A stretch of DNA of 64,000 nucleotides. Origin: Lota lota (taxonomy: Eukaryota > Chordata > Actinopteri > Gadiformes > Lotidae). The position numbers and the translations under genes are program-made. Below the pieces are notes generated by a model, which was given only the letters and a program-made list of their open reading frames with translations, ran no database searches and was not told the origin of the DNA. Of this stretch, positions 11,496-21,936 are shown in pieces. The first letter of the stretch is position 1. Every line of letters begins with the position of its first letter. The DNA is taken from the NCBI GenBank assembly GCA_026745465.1, contig JACYXH010000575.1, positions 156,001-220,000 on the forward strand. The letters are read 5' to 3'.

Positions 11496-13383
11496 GCTGC
11501 CAACCGCTCTCCTCTTTTATCATGCGTCCCCTCGTTTTCTACCCTTTTTAGTTTTATTTCTTTGGCCTGAAACGTAAACTTGCTGATTCCGTTCAGGGAC
11601 TGACTCAACAACAACACGACGACATTAAAAAAGATAGTTGTTTGAGACTTTTGCCGCGCCGCCTGGGAGTCGATCGGTCAAGTCTCTAACAAAACTGCAT
11701 TGTGGGAAAACAGCGTTTTATACCGGAGATGAAATAGAAAGGGAGCAGTGTAAACTGTGAGTTTGCTCCCGACGACATGCTGACCTCATGGAAACTAAGC
11801 TTGTGTGTTCTTGTGTATAGTAGCATGTAGGCTCAGTTAGGATTGTCAAAGTTTAATTTCTTCTTCACCTTTTTGAGGTGTGCAATCCACAGGTTGCACA
11901 TCCATTGTCAGTGGACAAGATTTACAAAGACTTGGTGTGGCTTCATAAAAAAGGTTAAGTAAGAAATTGGACTGCTAAGTAACTGATGATTCTGATGAAT
12001 ATCCCCTTTGAGAAATGTTGACTTTTAAAACTAAATTCCCTGTTTTGACTGTTTAGTGGGCCCTCTTTTCTGGTGCTGCTCAGTTGCCAACTTTTTTTGA
12101 TTAAACAGATTTTAGCCTCACCGTAACTTTACTGTGTTTTTGTTTTGCATTATATGAATTTCTCTTTTGCTCGCTCTATATGACCTTTCCTCTAAAGAAC
12201 ACAACTTGTATACTTTATATGGAAGCAAACACTTGGAGGTTTTTAATCTAAATGACCTGAAACTAATTTCTAGTTTAATTCATGAACCAATGCCAAGTTA
12301 TTAGTGAAACAAAAAATGGTGTACTATAAATATACAATGTGATTATGGGGGTGTGCAGAGTGGGTGTATTTAATAGTATAGGGTGAACATGTTATAAGTT
12401 ACACTAAATACTGTCAATGTAAAACAATTGTATGGTTGCTAAGGCACCAAAGCAGAAACAATGAAGAGAAGAAAGAACATGTTAACTTTTCTTCTTCTTT
12501 CCACTGTTGGAACGTAGGTCAGGTTTTAAATGGCTGATGACAAAACCACACACTATAATAAATAAAGTTAGTCTAATTCATCTGGGTATTATGAATCAAC
12601 TAAATTCACATTGGTATGGATTAAAGATGGAACTGCTTAATGAAGATACCTTAATCCATTTTGTTTTAACAGTCAAATGGAAAAACTCGCAAGTCGTAAA
12701 GTAGTTATTTTTCCAGAATGCCTTCCTTCCAAATGATCATGCGTTTAACAATTAATTCTGAACCATTATAACCTACTGTTTGATATTTCACTGCTAGTAC
12801 CCGTTTCACACTGAATTGTGGCTTTCGTTTTTATTGTATTGTCCTAATTAAAAAAAAAAAAAACTTCAGAGTTGAACTTCCTTTTGAATTGTTTCAGTAG
12901 TAAGGAAAAGCCATTCATTTTGGACCTTTGGTAATGAGACCATTTATTTAACACTTAACCTAGTAGCCAAAGCTGCCCTCTTAATGCACAGTTCTGAGCT
13001 TCGACGCTAAAGATGGAATTGTACGTGGGTCTTAAAGTGCAGCTCTACACAGTTGTTGATGTGGAATAAAAACCATTAGACAGAGAATGCTCTATGACAG
13101 TTTGATTTGCGTTAACATACTGGAATGTGTGGCTTCTCTGCGGCTATATATAATGGCGTTCAACCATGACCAAACATACAGATAATGTATTAGCTAGTTT
13201 CACTAGCGCCTCAACAGACGCAGTCCAAAAAAACCACATGAAATGTTCAAAGTTAACACAAAATCACTCTGCATCGCTTACGTCCCGTTAACGCAAGAAA
13301 CTGCCAATGTACAAAATATATTAATACATGAAGTACGTCTATCTTGGGAGGACCACTACACTTGTTGAAATGTCATGAAGCTA
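11496..13383 (+). other. banf1: banf1 copy 1 3' region
   Basis: 3' UTR and downstream sequence with no second gene. Candidate poly(A) hexamers include AATAAA within TAATAAATAAAG (about 12558-12566). A segment at about 11640-11695 (TGAGACTTTTGCCGCGCCGC and following bases) is present here but absent from copies 2 and 3. An A run lies at 12849-12864. Confidence 0.5.
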
Positions 13384-14613
13384 CACTATATTGCCAAAAG
13401 TATTGGGACACCCCTCCGAATCATGGAATTCAGGTGTTCCAAACACTCCCATGGCCGCAGGTGTAAAATCAAGCACCTAGGCATGCAGACTGCTTCTAGA
13501 AACATTTGTGAAAGAATGGGTCGCTGTCTGGAGCTCAGTGAATTCAAGCGTGGTACCGTGATAGATTGCCACCTGTGCAATAAGTCCATTCGTGAAATTT
13601 CCTCACTGCTAAATATTCCACGGTGAACTGTTAGTGGTATAACAAAGTGGAAGCAATTGGGAACAACAGAAACTCAGCCACGAAGTGGTAGGCCACGTAA
13701 AATCACAGAGCGGGGTCAACGCATGCTTAGGTGCGCAGAAGTCGCCAACTTTCTGCAGAGTCAATAGCTACAGACCTCCAAACTTCGTGTGGCCTTCAGA
13801 TCAGCTCAAGAACAGTGCGTAGAGAGCTTCATGGAATGGGTTACCATGGCCGAGCAGCTGCATCCAAGCCTTACATCACCAAGTGCAATGCAAAGCGTCG
13901 GATGCAGTGGTATAAAGCACACCTCCACTGGACACTAGAGCAGTGGAGACGTGTTCTCTGGAGTGACGAATCACGCTTCTCTGTCTGGCAATCCGATGGA
14001 CGAGTCTGGGTTTGGCGGTTGCCAGGAGAACGGTACTTGCCTATCTGCATTGTGCCAAGTGTAAAGTGAGGGGGGATAATGGTGTGGGGTTGTTTTTCAG
14101 GGGTTGGGCTTGGCCCCTTAGTTCCAGTGAAAGGAACTGTTAATACTTTAGTATACCAAGACATTTTGGGCAATTTCATGCTCCCAACTTTGTGGGAACA
14201 GTTTAGGGATGGCCCCTTCCGGTTCCAACATGACTGTACACCAGTGCACAAAGCAAGGTCCATAAAGACATAGATGAGCGAGTTTGGTGTGGAGGAACTT
14301 GACTGGCCTGCACAGAGTCCTGACCTCAACCCGATAGAACACCTTTGGGATGAAATAGAGCGGACACTGCGAGCCAGGCCTTCTCGTCCAACATCTGTGC
14401 CTGACCTCACAAATGCGCTTCAAGAACAATGGTCAAAAATTCCCATAAACACACTCCTAAACCTTGTGGAAAGCCTTCCCAGAAGATTTGAAGCTGTTAT
14501 AGCTGCAAAGGTTTGGCAGACTCCATATGAAACCCCACGGATTAAGAATGGGATGTCATTAACCTTCATGCGCATGTAAAGGCAGGCGTCCCAAAACTTT
14601 TGGCAATCTAGTG
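13384..14613 (+). mobile_element. Tc1/mariner-family transposon, 1230 bp, in banf1 unit 1
   Basis: Terminal inverted repeats CACTATATTGCCAAAAGTAT and (reverse complement of the right end) CACTAGATTGCCAAAAGTTT, flanked by the TA target duplication at 13382-13383 and 14614-14615. The internal sequence is a defective Tc1 transposase. Unit 2 carries the same element at the same site with the same length, and unit 3 shows the unoccupied site, so the boundaries are exact. Confidence 0.93.
13468..14579 (+). pseudogene. Tc1 transposase pseudogene (unit 1)
   Basis: Tc1 transposases cut and paste their element at TA sites through a DDE catalytic domain. Here the N-terminal helix-turn-helix part (GRCLELSEFKRGTVID, then RSGRPRK) ends at a TGA at 13624-13626 and is out of frame with the rest. 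From about 13731 the other frame reads [17 protein letters not shown], then WSDESRF (first Asp), HDCTPVHKA (second Asp) and SPDLNPIEHLWDE (Glu, with 34 residues between), the DD34E pattern of Tc1. Further stops are TGA 14067-14069 and TAG 14271-14273. It cannot encode an active protein. Confidence 0.88.
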
Positions 14614-14643
14614 TATATTCTCCCTGTTTAAACAGAACACGTT

Positions 14644-14750
14644 AAAGGGCCCCTAGTTTACCACCAGGTATGAATATCAGTCATTTAAAAATAGTGACAT
14701 CCCACTTGTGATAGGGTCATCAACATCACTCCTGGTGGTAAAGGCCCTTT
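14644..14750. mobile_element. Short MITE copy in unit 1
   Basis: About 107 bp with terminal inverted repeats: AAAGGGCCCCTAGTTTACCA at the left and TGGTAAAGGCCCTTT at the right, both continuing into CCACCAGG/CCTGGTGG. Internal hairpin portion largely deleted compared with the copy at 44839. Confidence 0.7.
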
Positions 14751-14990
14751 AAACATACAGTGGGTAGAATTTAGTGGCATCCAGCAGAAGGGACGTGGCA
14801 GAAATGGAATATAATATTAATGAGAATGTTTAATAAATGTATAATCCTATGATAATAACACTTGTGTTTGACTTAGAATGAGCCCTTAGTGTCTACATAG
14901 AGAGCGGGTCCCTGTGTATGTCCACCGAGCCCACCATGTTGTAGCACAATTCAGTGGTTGCAATCTGCAACCTCACCGCTAGATGCCACT

Positions 14991-15041
14991 ATCTGGACAC
15001 TTCCCTCGAAGGAACGGTGGAAGATGATGACGTCACAAACC
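14991..15041. other. Duplication junction scar (gng3-intron-like) between units 1 and 2
   Basis: ATCTGGACACTTCCCTCGAA through GATGACGTCACAAACC matches gng3 intron sequence at 25723-25799 (ATCTGGACACTTCCCTGTAA ... GATGTCACAAAACC), allowing for a GAT expansion there. It joins the unit body (which in unit 3 continues differently after CCACTA) to the prdx5-derived AACCTTGACGGGG. It contains TGACGTCA (15028-15035), a perfect CRE palindrome. Confidence 0.75.
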
Positions 15042-15859
15042 TTGACGGGGAACTTGAAGGCAGTCATCACGCACAATGATGTCCTGAAATGTTTTGTTTA
15101 ATGTTAATGTGAAGCAAGTGAGTGAAAACTTGGCTAATAAATTCCACCTTTAAGCAATGCATAGTTTGTACTTTGTTGTTGGTGTGTATCTATCTACATT
15201 GCTCGCTTTTAATCCAAAAAAAAAAAAAAGGTACAGACATTACAAATATAACGTTAATCTTTTATGATACTTCTAAGTTCTAGGATGCCTGCCGTAATTA
15301 AAGGACAACTGAAACCTACCTAGTAACACCAATTGTAAATTTGTTTGCATAGGCCTACAGCCAAGGTTCAATCTCCCTGTAGGTTGAACACATGCTATTG
15401 CAAGAAACCTCATCTATTCAGACTGCATCTTGGTGAATGAAAAATGAAAAATAAATCTCTAGCTATTTGCCTCTATCCCATGTTTCTATATCTTATAGCA
15501 CTAAAAAGCAGTTTCTTTGCTTATTTTGTGAATTTGTTAGCACTTAAATTATTCTTGCACTTTTTGAGGTATATCTTCATTGTTGAATGCATTTACTGTA
15601 AGTCACTTTGGACAAAAGCGTCTACTAAATAAATGTAATGTTATGTGACGTTATAACATGCATGTTGCTTCTCATTTGCTGATATGGTCATTTCTTTTAA
15701 GCGTTAATGTGACACACCTGTCCCATTTTTTTTAAAGGCGTGGTCAGAGGGTTATGGATGTCAGAAAATGGTAACAAAATGTTATAAAAAAATAATAATC
15801 GAGGATGCCTGCATGACCGACTCGTTGTGACGCAATGCTTTCTGCTTAATTGAGCCATG

Positions 15860-15986
15860 CGCGGCCGTCCCACTTCACCTTATATGAAAGACCCGACCCT
15901 ATTGGCTGGAGGAGGCACGGCACATTCTGGGTAACATACCAGCGGCTGCATCGCCATTAGCGACTACACACTTATTCTTATCAAAG
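15860..15986 (+). promoter_or_regulatory. banf1 copy 2 promoter and non-coding first exon
   Basis: Equivalent to the copy 1 promoter. The second ATTGG is kept (15901-15905), the first is changed (CTGATTGGTTG to CTGCTTAATTG). The probable non-coding exon ends at 15986 (TCAAAG|GTATGG). The following intron is only about 0.4 kb, lacking the 0.65-kb segment present at about 9885-10535 in unit 1. Confidence 0.45.
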
Positions 15987-16420
15987 GTATGGTGAAATAT
16001 CACTATCCAATTCAATCAGGAGTTTCGTTGGAATATGGTTTGGCTTACGATGAGTGGACTCATCTTTACGGTTCCGTTTTCTATAGTTTCGGTTTCGTTT
16101 ATTTAGTTGAGCTAAAACTATTTGTAATTGTTTGTCTCTAATTCTAAACGTTCATACGGGATAGGCCCAACCTTGAAATGCCAACGCTTTGATTTTTGAC
16201 ATGGCAGGGTTGGGAATCTACTAGTGGAATGATTTTATGTTGCCTATAGCTCCAATCTCTATCAGTCAGGTGCCTGATAAAGGAGGTTTACTAGATTAAG
16301 TCAAACTGCTCAGTTCAGTTGATTGTAAAAAAAAAAAAAAGGTATTTGAATAATATGTATTCATTTATATTGTGATATTTTGCTCCAGCTCAGGTGATCC
16401 CTCACCACCACCTATAGAAC

Positions 16421-17053
16421 ATGTCGTCGACCTCACAGAAGCACAAAGACTTCGTGGCTGAGCCCATGGGGGAGAAGAAGGTCATGGCTCTGGCTGGCAT
16501 CGGAGACGCTCTCGGCAGAAGACTGGAAGAGAAGGGCTTCGATAAGGTACAGAAACTACGGCCGCCTTGCTTTGAGTACAAGCTTCATACAAGCGTCTGT
16601 ATTAGGAATTCAAGTTGCACCAAATGAGAAGACGGTTGACGCCCAGCTGTTAAAACCCAGGGGTCGGGTGACCATTAAAGGCATGTTGTTAATACTATGA
16701 AGAACATGCATTGATGGCTTTTGGTGAACGGCAGAGGGGCAAATTCATGTTTAATCGGCCCGTCTGTACTCTAAAGTGCCTTGGAGAACTCCTGGGGACA
16801 CGTTCACAAATCAGTTCAGTTACTGCCTGCCAGAATCGTCTTATAACTAACATGTTTGTTTGGACCCATCTCCCTCCTTTCCCCACCCTCCCTCTCCCTC
16901 TCCCAGGCGTCCTTGGTGTTGGGTCAGTTCCTGGTGCTGAATCGGAATGAGAAGCGCTTCCGGGACTGGCTGAAGGACACCTGCGGGGCGAATTCCAAAC
17001 AGCAAGGTGACTGCTACGGCTGCCTCAGGGAGTGGTGCGACTCCTTCCTATAA
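16421..17053 (+). CDS. banf1: Barrier-to-autointegration factor-like, copy 2 (divergent exon 2)
   Basis: Complete 90-residue gene: exons 16421-16546 and 16907-17053, GT-AG, phase 0. Exon 1 is identical in sequence to copy 1. Exon 2 differs from copy 1 at Y44S, V45L, K54N, K55R, D56N, E58K and L59R (human numbering one lower); all eight base changes are replacements, and the remainder of the exon is identical. The DNA-binding GIG hairpin and Gly48 are kept. L59R is the counterpart of human L58R, a change used experimentally to break binding of LEM-domain proteins. The protein may therefore bind DNA without the normal nuclear-envelope tether, an inference from known BAF mutants. The intron has a 10-bp insertion (CTTCATACAAG region near 16583) shared with copy 3. 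Confidence 0.9.
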
Positions 17054-18892
17054 GCTGCCAACCGCTCTCCTCTTTTATCATGCGTCCCCTCGTTTTCTAC
17101 CCTTTTTAGTTTTATTTCTTTGGCCTGAAACGTAAACTTGCTGATTCCGTTCAGGGACTGACACAACAACAACACGACGACATTAAAAAAGATAGTTGTT
17201 CCCATTGTGGGAAAACAGCGTTTTATACCGGAGATGAAATAGAAAGGGAGCAGTGTAAACTGTGAGTTTGCTCCCGACGACATGCTGACCTCATGGAAAC
17301 TAAGCTTGTGTGTTCTTGTGTATAGTAGCATGTAGGCTCAGTTAGGATTGTCAAAGTTTAATTTCTTCTTCACCTTTTTGAGGTGTGCAATCCACAGGTT
17401 GCACATCCATTGTCAGTGGACAAGATTTACAAAGACTTGGTGTGGCTTCATAAAAAAGGTTAAGTAAGAAATTGGACTGCTAAGTAACTGATGATTCTGA
17501 TGAATATCCCCTTTGAAAAATGTTGACTTTTAAAACTAAATTCCCTGTTTTGACTGTTTAGTGGCCCCTCTTTTCTGGTGCTGCTCAGTTGCCAACTTTT
17601 TTTGATTAAACAGATTTTAGCCTCACCGTAACTTTACTGTGTTTTTGTTTTGCATTATATGAATTTCTCTTTTGCTCGCTTTATATGACCTTTCCTCTAA
17701 AGAACACAACTTGTATACTTTATATGGAAGCAAACACTTGGAGGTTTTTAATCTAAATGACCTGAAACTAATTTCTAGTTTAATTCATGAATCAATGCCA
17801 AGTTATTAGTGAAACAAAAAATGGTGTACTATAAATATACAATGTGATTATGGGGGTGTGCAGAGTGTTTGTATTTAATAGTATAGGGTGAACATGTTAT
17901 AAGTTACACTAAATACTGTCAATGTAAAACAATTGTATGGTTGCTAAGGCACCAAAGCAGAAACAATGAAGAGAAGAAAGAACATGTTAACTTTTCTTCT
18001 TCTTTCCACTGTTGGAACGTAGGTCAGGTTTTAAATGGCTGATGACAAAACCACACACTATAATAAATAAAGTTAGTCTAATTCATCCGGGTATTATGAA
18101 TCAACTAAATTCACATTGGTATGGATTAAAGATGGAACTGCTTAATGAAGATACCTTAATCCATTTTGTTTTAACAGTCAAATGGAAAAACTCGCAAGTC
18201 GTAAAGTAGTTATTTTTCCAGAATGCCTTCCTTCCAAATTATCATGCGTTTAACAATTAATTCTGAACCATTATAACCTACTGTTTGATATTTCACTGCT
18301 AGTACCCGTTTCACACTGAATTGTGGCTTTCGTTTTTATTGTATTGTCCTAATTAAAAAAAAAAAACTTCAGAGTTGAACTTCCTTTTGAATTGTTTCAG
18401 TAATAAGGAAAAGCCATTCATTTTGGACCTTTGTTAATGAGACCATTTATTTCACACTTAACCTAGTAGCCAAAGCTGCCCTCTTAATGCACCGTTCTGA
18501 GCTTCGACACTAAAGATGGTATTGTACGTGGGTCTTAAAGTGCAGCTCTACACAGTTGTTGATGTGGCTCATGAATAAAAACCATTAGACAGAGAATGGT
18601 CTATGACAGTTTGATTTGCGTTAACATACTGGAATGTGTGGCTTCTCTGCGGCTATATATAATGGCGTTCAACCATGACCAAACATACAGATAATGTATT
18701 AGCTAGTTTCACTAGCGCCTCAACAGACGCAGTCCAAAAAAACCACATGAAATGTTCAAAGTTAACACAAAATCACTCTGCATCGCTTACGTCCCGTTAA
18801 CGCAAGAAACTGCCAATGTACAAAATATATTAATACATGAAGTACGTCTATCTTGGGAGGACCACTACACTTGTTGAAATGTCATGAAGCTA
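17054..18892 (+). other. banf1 copy 2 3' region
   Basis: Nearly identical to 11496-13383 apart from the missing segment near 17203 and scattered single-base changes. The change from unit-3-like to unit-1-like sequence must lie in this stretch. No gene other than the banf1 3' UTR is seen. Confidence 0.55.
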
Positions 18893-20122
18893 CACTATAT
18901 TGCCAAAAGTATTGGGACACACCTCCGAATCATGGAATTCAGGTGTTCCAAACACTTCCATGGCCGCAGGTGTAAAATCAAGCACCTAGGCATGCAGACT
19001 GCTTCTAGAAACATTTGTGAAAGAATGGGTCGCTGTCTGGAGCTCAGTGAATTCAAGCGTGGTACCGTGATAGATTGCCACCTGTGCAATAAGTCCATTC
19101 GTGAAATTTCCTCACTGCTAAATATTCCACGGTGAACTGTTAGTGGTATAACAAAGTGGAAGCAATTGGGAACAACAGAAACTCAGCCACGAAGTGGTAG
19201 GCCACGTAAAATCACAGAGCGGGGTCAACGCATGCTGAGGTGCGCAGAAGTCGCCAACTTTCTGCAGAGTCAATAGCTACAGACCTCCAAACTTCGTGTG
19301 GCCTTCAGATCAGCTCAAGAACAGTGCGTAGAGAGCTTCATGGAATGGGTTTCCATGGCCGAGCAGCTGCATCCAAGCCTTACATCACCAAGTGCAATGC
19401 AAAGCGTCGGATGCAGTGGTATAAAGCACACCTCCACTGGACACTAGAGCAGTGGAGACGTGTTCTCTGGAGTGACGAATCACGCTTCTCTGTCTGGCAA
19501 TCCGATGGACGAGTCTGGGTTTGGCGGTTGCCAGGAGAACGGTACTTGCCTATCTGCATTGTGCCAAGTGTAAAGTGAGGGGGGATAATGGTGTGGGGTT
19601 GTTTTTCAGGGGTTGGGCTTGGCCCCTTAGTTCCAGTGAAAGGAACTGTTAATACTTTAGTATACCAAGACATTTTGGGCAATTTCATGCTCCCAACTTT
19701 GTGGGAACAGTTTAGGGATGGCCCCTTCCGGTTCCAACATGACTGCACACCAGTGCACAAAGCAAGGTCCATAAAGACATGGATGAGCGAGTTTGGTGTG
19801 GAGGAACTTGACTGGCCTGCACAGAGTCCTGACCTCAACCCGATAGAACACCTTTGGGATGAAATAGAGCGGACACTGCGAGCCAGGCCTTCTCGTCCAA
19901 CATCTGTGCCTGACCTCACAAATGCGCTTCAAGAACAATGGTCAAAAATTCCCATAAACACACTCCTAAACCTTGTGGAAAGCCTTCCCAGAAGATTTGA
20001 AGCTGTTATAGCTGCAAAGGTTTGGCAGACTCCATATGAAACCCCACGGATTAAGAATGGGATGTCATTAACCTTCATGCGCATGTAAAGGCAGGCGTCC
20101 CAAAACTTTTGGCAATCTAGTG
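18893..20122 (+). mobile_element. Tc1/mariner-family transposon, 1230 bp, in banf1 unit 2
   Basis: Same length, same inverted repeats and same TA target (18891-18892 and 20123-20124) as the element in unit 1, so it was copied with the unit and did not insert independently. Confidence 0.93.
18977..20088 (+). pseudogene. Tc1 transposase pseudogene (unit 2), with intact catalytic C-terminal frame
   Basis: Shares with unit 1 the N-terminal stop (TGA 19133-19135), the frameshift before about 19240 and the TGA at 19576-19578. It lacks the later TAG of unit 1 (TGG here, KTWMSEF), so 19588-20088 is open for 166 residues containing HDCTPVHKA and SPDLNPIEHLW. The first Asp (WSDESRF) lies upstream of the TGA, so no complete DDE domain can be made. 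Confidence 0.88.
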
Positions 20123-20152
20123 TATATTCTCCCTGTTTAAACAGAACACGTT

Positions 20153-20259
20153 AAAGGGCCCCTAGTTTACCACCAGGTATGAATATCAGTCATTTAAAAA
20201 TAGTGACATCCCACTTGTGATAGGGTCATCAACATCACTCCTGGTGGTAAAGGCCCTTT
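20153..20259. mobile_element. Short MITE copy in unit 2
   Basis: Counterpart of 14644-14750, same length and inverted ends (AAAGGGCCCC ... GGCCCTTT). Confidence 0.7.
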
Positions 20260-20500
20260 AAACATACAGTGGGTAGAATTTAGTGGCATCCAGCAGAAGG
20301 GACGTGGCAGAAATGGAATATAATATTAATGAGAATGTTTAATAAATGTATAATCCTATGATAATAACACTTGTGTTTGACTTAGAATGAGCCCTTAGTG
20401 TCTACATAGAGAGCGGGTCCCTGTGTATGTCCACCGAGCCCACCATGTTGTACCGCCAATTCAGTGGTGGCAATCTGCAACCTCACCGCTAGATGCCACT

Positions 20501-20551
20501 ATCTGGACACTTCCCTCGAAGGAACGGTGGAAGATGATGACGTCACAAACC
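20501..20551. other. Duplication junction scar between units 2 and 3
   Basis: Same sequence as 14991-15041 with the same gng3-intron similarity and the same TGACGTCA (20538-20545). Two identical junctions mean that one original joint was copied. Confidence 0.75.
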
Positions 20552-21375
20552 TTGACGGGGAACTTGAAGGCAGTCATCACGCACAATGATGTCCTGAAAC
20601 GTTTTGTTTAATGTTAATGTGAAGCAAATGAGTGAAAACTTGGCTAATAAATTCCACCTTTAAGCAATGCATAGTTTGTACTTTGTTGTTGGTGTGTATC
20701 TATCTACATTGCTCGCTTTTAATCCAATAAAAAAAAAAAGGTACAGACATTACAAATATAACGTTAATCTTTTATGATACTTATAAGTTCTAGGATGCCT
20801 GCCGTAATTAAAGGACAACTGAACCCTACCTAGTAACACCAATTGTAAATTTGTTTGCATAGGCCTACAGCCAAGGTTCAATCTCCCTGTAGGTTGAACA
20901 CATGCTATTGCAAGAAACCTCATCTATTCAGACTGCATCTTGGTGAATGAAAAATGAAAAATGAAAAATAAATCTCTAGCTATTTGCCTCTATCCCATGT
21001 TTCTATATCTTATAGCACTAAAAAGCAGTTTCTTTGCTTATTTTGTGAATTTGTTAGCACTTAAATTATTCTTGCACTTTTTGAGGTATATCTTCATTGT
21101 TGAATGCATTTACTGTAAGTCACTTTGGACAAAAGCGTCTACTAAATAAATGTAATGTTATGTGACGTTATAACATGCATGTTGCTTCTCATTTGCTGAT
21201 ATGGTCATTTCTTTTAAGCGTTAATGTGACACACCTGTCCCATTTTTTTAAAGGCGTGGTCAGAGGGTTATGGATGTCAGAAAATGGTAACAAAATGTTA
21301 TAAAAAAATAATAATCGAGGATGCCTGCATGACCGACTCGTTGTGACGCAACGCTTTCTGCTTAATTGAGCCATG

Positions 21376-21502
21376 CGCGGCCGTCCCACTTCACCTTATA
21401 TGAAAGACCCGACCCTATTGGCTGGAGGAAGCACGGCACATTCTGGGTAACATACCAGCGGCTGCATCGCCATTAGCGACTACACACTTATTCTTATCAA
21501 AG
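21376..21502 (+). promoter_or_regulatory. banf1 copy 3 promoter and non-coding first exon
   Basis: As in copy 2: a single ATTGG (21417-21421), the upstream box lost, exon end 21502 at TCAAAG|GTATGG, and the short first intron. Confidence 0.45.
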
Positions 21503-21936
21503 GTATGGTGAAATATCACTATCCAATTCAATCAGGAGTTTCGTTGGAATATGGTTTGGCTTACGATGAGTGGACTCATCTTTACGGTTCCGTTTTCTAT
21601 AGTTTCGGTTTCGTTTATTTAGTTGAGCTAAAACTATTTGTAATTGTTTGTCTCTAATTCTAAACGTTCATACGGGATAGGCCCAACCTTTAAATGCCAA
21701 CGCTTTGATTTTTGACATGGCAGGGTTGTGAATCTACTAGTGGAATGATTTTATGTTGCCTATAGCTCCAATCTCTATCAGTCAGGTGCCTGATAAAGGA
21801 GGTTTACTAGATTAAGTCAAACTGCTCAGTTCAGTTGATTGTAAAAAAAAAAAAAAAGTATTTGAATAATATGTATTAATTTATATTGTGATATTTTGCT
21901 CCAGCTCAGGTGATCCCTCACCACCACCTATAGAAC

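Larger units (their letters stand above)
8914..15037 (+). repeat. banf1 tandem array, unit 1
   Basis: First of three direct repeats. Left edge: the match to units 2 and 3 begins at AACCTTGATGGGG in the prdx5 3' UTR. Contents in order: prdx5 3' end, SINE tail (9467-9512), banf1 promoter and non-coding exon (to 9848), a first intron about 0.65 kb longer than in units 2 and 3, banf1 coding exons, Tc1 element, MITE, and a 3' scar of gng3-intron type (14991-15037). Confidence 0.9.
15038..20547 (+). repeat. banf1 tandem array, unit 2 (recombinant unit)
   Basis: Starts at AACCTTGACGGGG, a copy of the prdx5 3' end with AATAAA near 15136. Through the promoter, first intron, exon 2 and the 3' UTR deletion near 17203 it agrees with unit 3; the Tc1 insertion and the right-end scar agree with unit 1. 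Confidence 0.9.

Noticed and set aside
13871-14410. 179-codon minus-strand frame inside Tc1 (also 19380-19919)
   Set aside because: Antisense of the transposase remnant.
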